Source of the DNA: Bacteroidota bacterium
GTDB lineage: Bacteria; Bacteroidota; Bacteroidia; Bacteroidales; F082
Direction: 5' to 3'
Assembly (NCBI GenBank): GCA_002686705.1
Contig: NYYH01000055.1
Location: 1 to 6,316, forward strand
DNA length: 6,316 nucleotides
Position numbers and translations under genes: made by a program. The notes beneath the pieces were generated by a model. That model was not told where the DNA came from and made no database searches. It saw nothing but the letters and a program-made list of their open reading frames with translations. Positions 4,899-6,316 of this stretch are shown in pieces; positions within the stretch are counted from its first letter, which is position 1; every line of letters starts with the position of its first letter.

Positions 4899-6311
4899 GT
4901 GGATAAAGATTTTATCATATCAGAATTAGTAAAACGGATTGATTCCATGTCGGCAGATTTAGCACTGCTCAAAGAAGAGAACACTCAACTAAAAACAAGG
5001 GTTGCAGAGTTAGAAGCTCAACTAAACCGCAATAGTACAAACAGTAGTAAACCACCATCAAGTGATGGTTATCAAAAGAAGCCAGCATTTCCTAAAGAAT
5101 CAAAAGGTAAGAAAGGCGGTCAAAGAAACCACAAAGGCAACAACTTGCATCAAATTATCCACCCAGATAAAATTGTAAAATGCATACCAGATATTTGTAG
5201 TTGTGGACATGAATTTCACCAATCAGAATTTACTTTAGCCGAAAAACGTCAAGTCTTTGATTTACCTCAACCAAAATTGGAAGTTACCGAATACCAGATA
5301 CACAAGGCAAACTGTCCTGTTTGTGGATTAAGCAATAAAGGCATAGTTCCTCAAGGAGTTAACGCTCCAGCTCAATATGGTAATGGCGTAAAGTCGTATG
5401 TTGTGATGTTAAATGTACATTACAAAATGCCATACAAGAAGATACAGCTGTTGTTTACAGATTTATTTGGCTATCCCATTAACGAATCAACAATATTTTC
5501 TGCAGCTAAGAAATGCTATAATAAGTTAGGGAATACGGAGCAGTCCATAAAATCAAAAATAAGCTCAAATGATGTAGCTCACGCTGATGAAACAGGTATA
5601 CGCATAGAAGGGAAATTACAATGGTTACATACAGCTAGCACTCCTTTTTTTACGTATCTTTTTGTACACGCGAACCGAGGAAAATTAGCATTAGAAAGCG
5701 ACAAGTCCATACTCAATCGAATCAAGGGCTGGCTTGTACATGACTCCTGGAGTAGCTATTTCAGATTTAACAATTACAAACATGCCATGTGCGGAGCGCA
5801 TATATTAAGAGAACTACAAGGCTTGGTAGATTCTGAGCAAAGCAAATGGGCAAAAACGTTCAAAGCATTTTTGATGAATGTTTATAAGAAGCCTTTTGAT
5901 GAAAGAGTGAAACAAAAACAGGTGATCGAAAATAGGTTCAGGCTAATCTGTAAAATAGGAGAGCAAATAGAACCGTCGCCATTAAAAACATCAGGAAAAA
6001 GGGGCCGCTATAAACGTACAAAAGGAAGAAATCTTGTCGAAAGATTAATCAAATATCAAGATGCTGTTCTGGCATTTGCCTTTAACGAACAAGTGCCATT
6101 TACAAACAATTTGGCCGAAAGAGATATAAGACCAACTAAGCTAAAGCAGAAAATATCAAACTCATTCAGAAGCTTTAAAGGTGCTGAATTCTATGCGCGA
6201 ATTGAAGGCTTTATCTCAACTGCAAGGAAAAATAACAAGAATATTTTTAACGAGCTTTTCACTACATTTGATGGTCATAATTTCATAACGGAAATATCGG
6301 GTGCTAAATAA
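4899..6311 (+). CDS. IS66-family transposase (TnpC-like, DDE)
   Basis: This transposase cuts and joins the IS ends by DDE chemistry. Numbered from GTG 4899 (470 residues), it has an N-terminal leucine-rich coiled coil at about 5-43, the family hallmark NSSKPPSSDG at 48-57, a basic linker, a zinc-binding region (Cys95, Cys100, Cys102, Cys139, Cys142), and the catalytic triad Asp230 in HADETG, Asp282 in VHDSW and Glu407 in NLAERDIRP. CGAHILREL follows the second Asp, as usual in IS66. All key residues are present with no frameshift, so it is probably active. The frame is open from a TTG at 4878 (477 residues), but that codon is inside the predicted -7 box. GTG 4899 begins with MDKDFIISEL, a normal IS66 N-terminus. 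ATG 4947 would cut into the coiled coil. The TAA stop lies in the right inverted repeat. Confidence 0.93.
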   Translation: MDKDFIISELVKRIDSMSADLALLKEENTQLKTRVAELEAQLNRNSTNSSKPPSSDGYQKKPAFPKESKGKKGGQRNHKGNNLHQIIHPDKIVKCIPDICSCGHEFHQSEFTLAEKRQVFDLPQPKLEVTEYQIHKANCPVCGLSNKGIVPQGVNAPAQYGNGVKSYVVMLNVHYKMPYKKIQLLFTDLFGYPINESTIFSAAKKCYNKLGNTEQSIKSKISSNDVAHADETGIRIEGKLQWLHTASTPFFTYLFVHANRGKLALESDKSILNRIKGWLVHDSWSSYFRFNNYKHAMCGAHILRELQGLVDSEQSKWAKTFKAFLMNVYKKPFDERVKQKQVIENRFRLICKIGEQIEPSPLKTSGKRGRYKRTKGRNLVERLIKYQDAVLAFAFNEQVPFTNNLAERDIRPTKLKQKISNSFRSFKGAEFYARIEGFISTARKNNKNIFNELFTTFDGHNFITEISGAK

Positions 6312-6315
6312 TTAC
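6302..6315 (-). repeat. Right terminal inverted repeat of the IS66 element
   Basis: This is the reverse complement of 4665-4678 over all 14 bases. It contains the transposase TAA stop at 6309-6311. Only one base (6316, A) lies beyond it in the window. Confidence 0.88.
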
Positions 6316-6316
6316 A

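Larger units (their letters stand above)
4665..6315 (+). mobile_element. IS66-family insertion sequence, single-ORF type, about 1651 bp
   Basis: The ends are defined by a 14-bp perfect inverted repeat, GTAATTATTTAGCA, at 4665-4678 and (inverted) at 6302-6315. They start with GTAA, as is typical of IS66-family ends. The element carries one transposase gene (TnpC-like) and no accessory tnpA/tnpB genes, like the ISBst12 group. The transposase stop codon lies inside the right inverted repeat. About 200 bases of non-coding leader precede the gene and hold a hairpin, an extra copy of the end sequence and a promoter. IS66 elements usually duplicate 8 bp of target. The left flank is AAGAATTG at 4657-4664, and the single base visible on the right (6316, A) agrees with it. 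The element splits a four-helix-bundle gene. Confidence 0.88.

Noticed and set aside
4841..6316. 4841/4842 as the left end of the IS
   Set aside because: TGTAATTATTT there also pairs with the right end, but the match at 4665 is longer (14 perfect bases) and coincides exactly with the break in the four-helix-bundle gene.

Overview
The window looks like part of a surface-polysaccharide (LPS/capsule type) locus of an AT-rich bacterium, most likely a member of the Bacteroidota. The support for that is: no clear Shine-Dalgarno sequence before any start; a TTTG-N20-TAnnTTTG promoter in the insertion sequence; a four-helix-bundle gene of the kind common in Bacteroidota polysaccharide loci; and a compact operon layout. 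The taxon is inferred from these signs, not proven.

Layout: 1-61 is the 3' end of a HAD phosphatase gene on the + strand. It is followed by a short transaldolase (71-796, +) and an extended-SDR NAD-dependent sugar epimerase/dehydratase (832-1812, +). These two run head-on, with no spacer, into a three-gene minus-strand operon. Read leftward, that operon is a WbpA-type nucleotide-sugar dehydrogenase (4337-2970), a GmhA-like SIS isomerase (2963-2352) and a GmhB-like HAD phosphatase (2358-1813). Upstream of the dehydrogenase are two arrays of an 8-bp G(T/G)GAC-based repeat, and then the 3' half of a four-helix-bundle gene cut by a single-ORF IS66-family element (4665-6315). The window ends one base after that element.

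Pathway reading: transaldolase, SIS isomerase and HAD phosphatase fit the early steps of activated heptose synthesis (sedoheptulose 7-phosphate to heptose 7-phosphate, and heptose bisphosphate to heptose 1-phosphate). The epimerase would act on the nucleotide-activated sugar. The dehydrogenase would supply a uronic acid sugar nucleotide. The kinase and nucleotidyltransferase needed between these steps are not in the window.

The most striking structure is an inverted repeat. Bases 1-72 are the exact reverse complement of 1802-1873, and the match extends to 81 bp with one mismatch. It contains the end of the HAD gene, the spacer after it and the first bases of the transaldolase gene. The transaldolase-epimerase pair is therefore joined to the end of the same HAD gene at both of its ends, in opposite orientations. 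The explanations are an invertible segment captured in two states, a duplicated HAD gene, or a fold-back chimera in the assembly. The second strong signal is that the same kind of short GTGAC repeat that fills the dehydrogenase leader also lies inside the dehydrogenase gene, where it encodes an apparent extra loop. I found no convincing wholly new system; the leads are these rearrangements and repeats.
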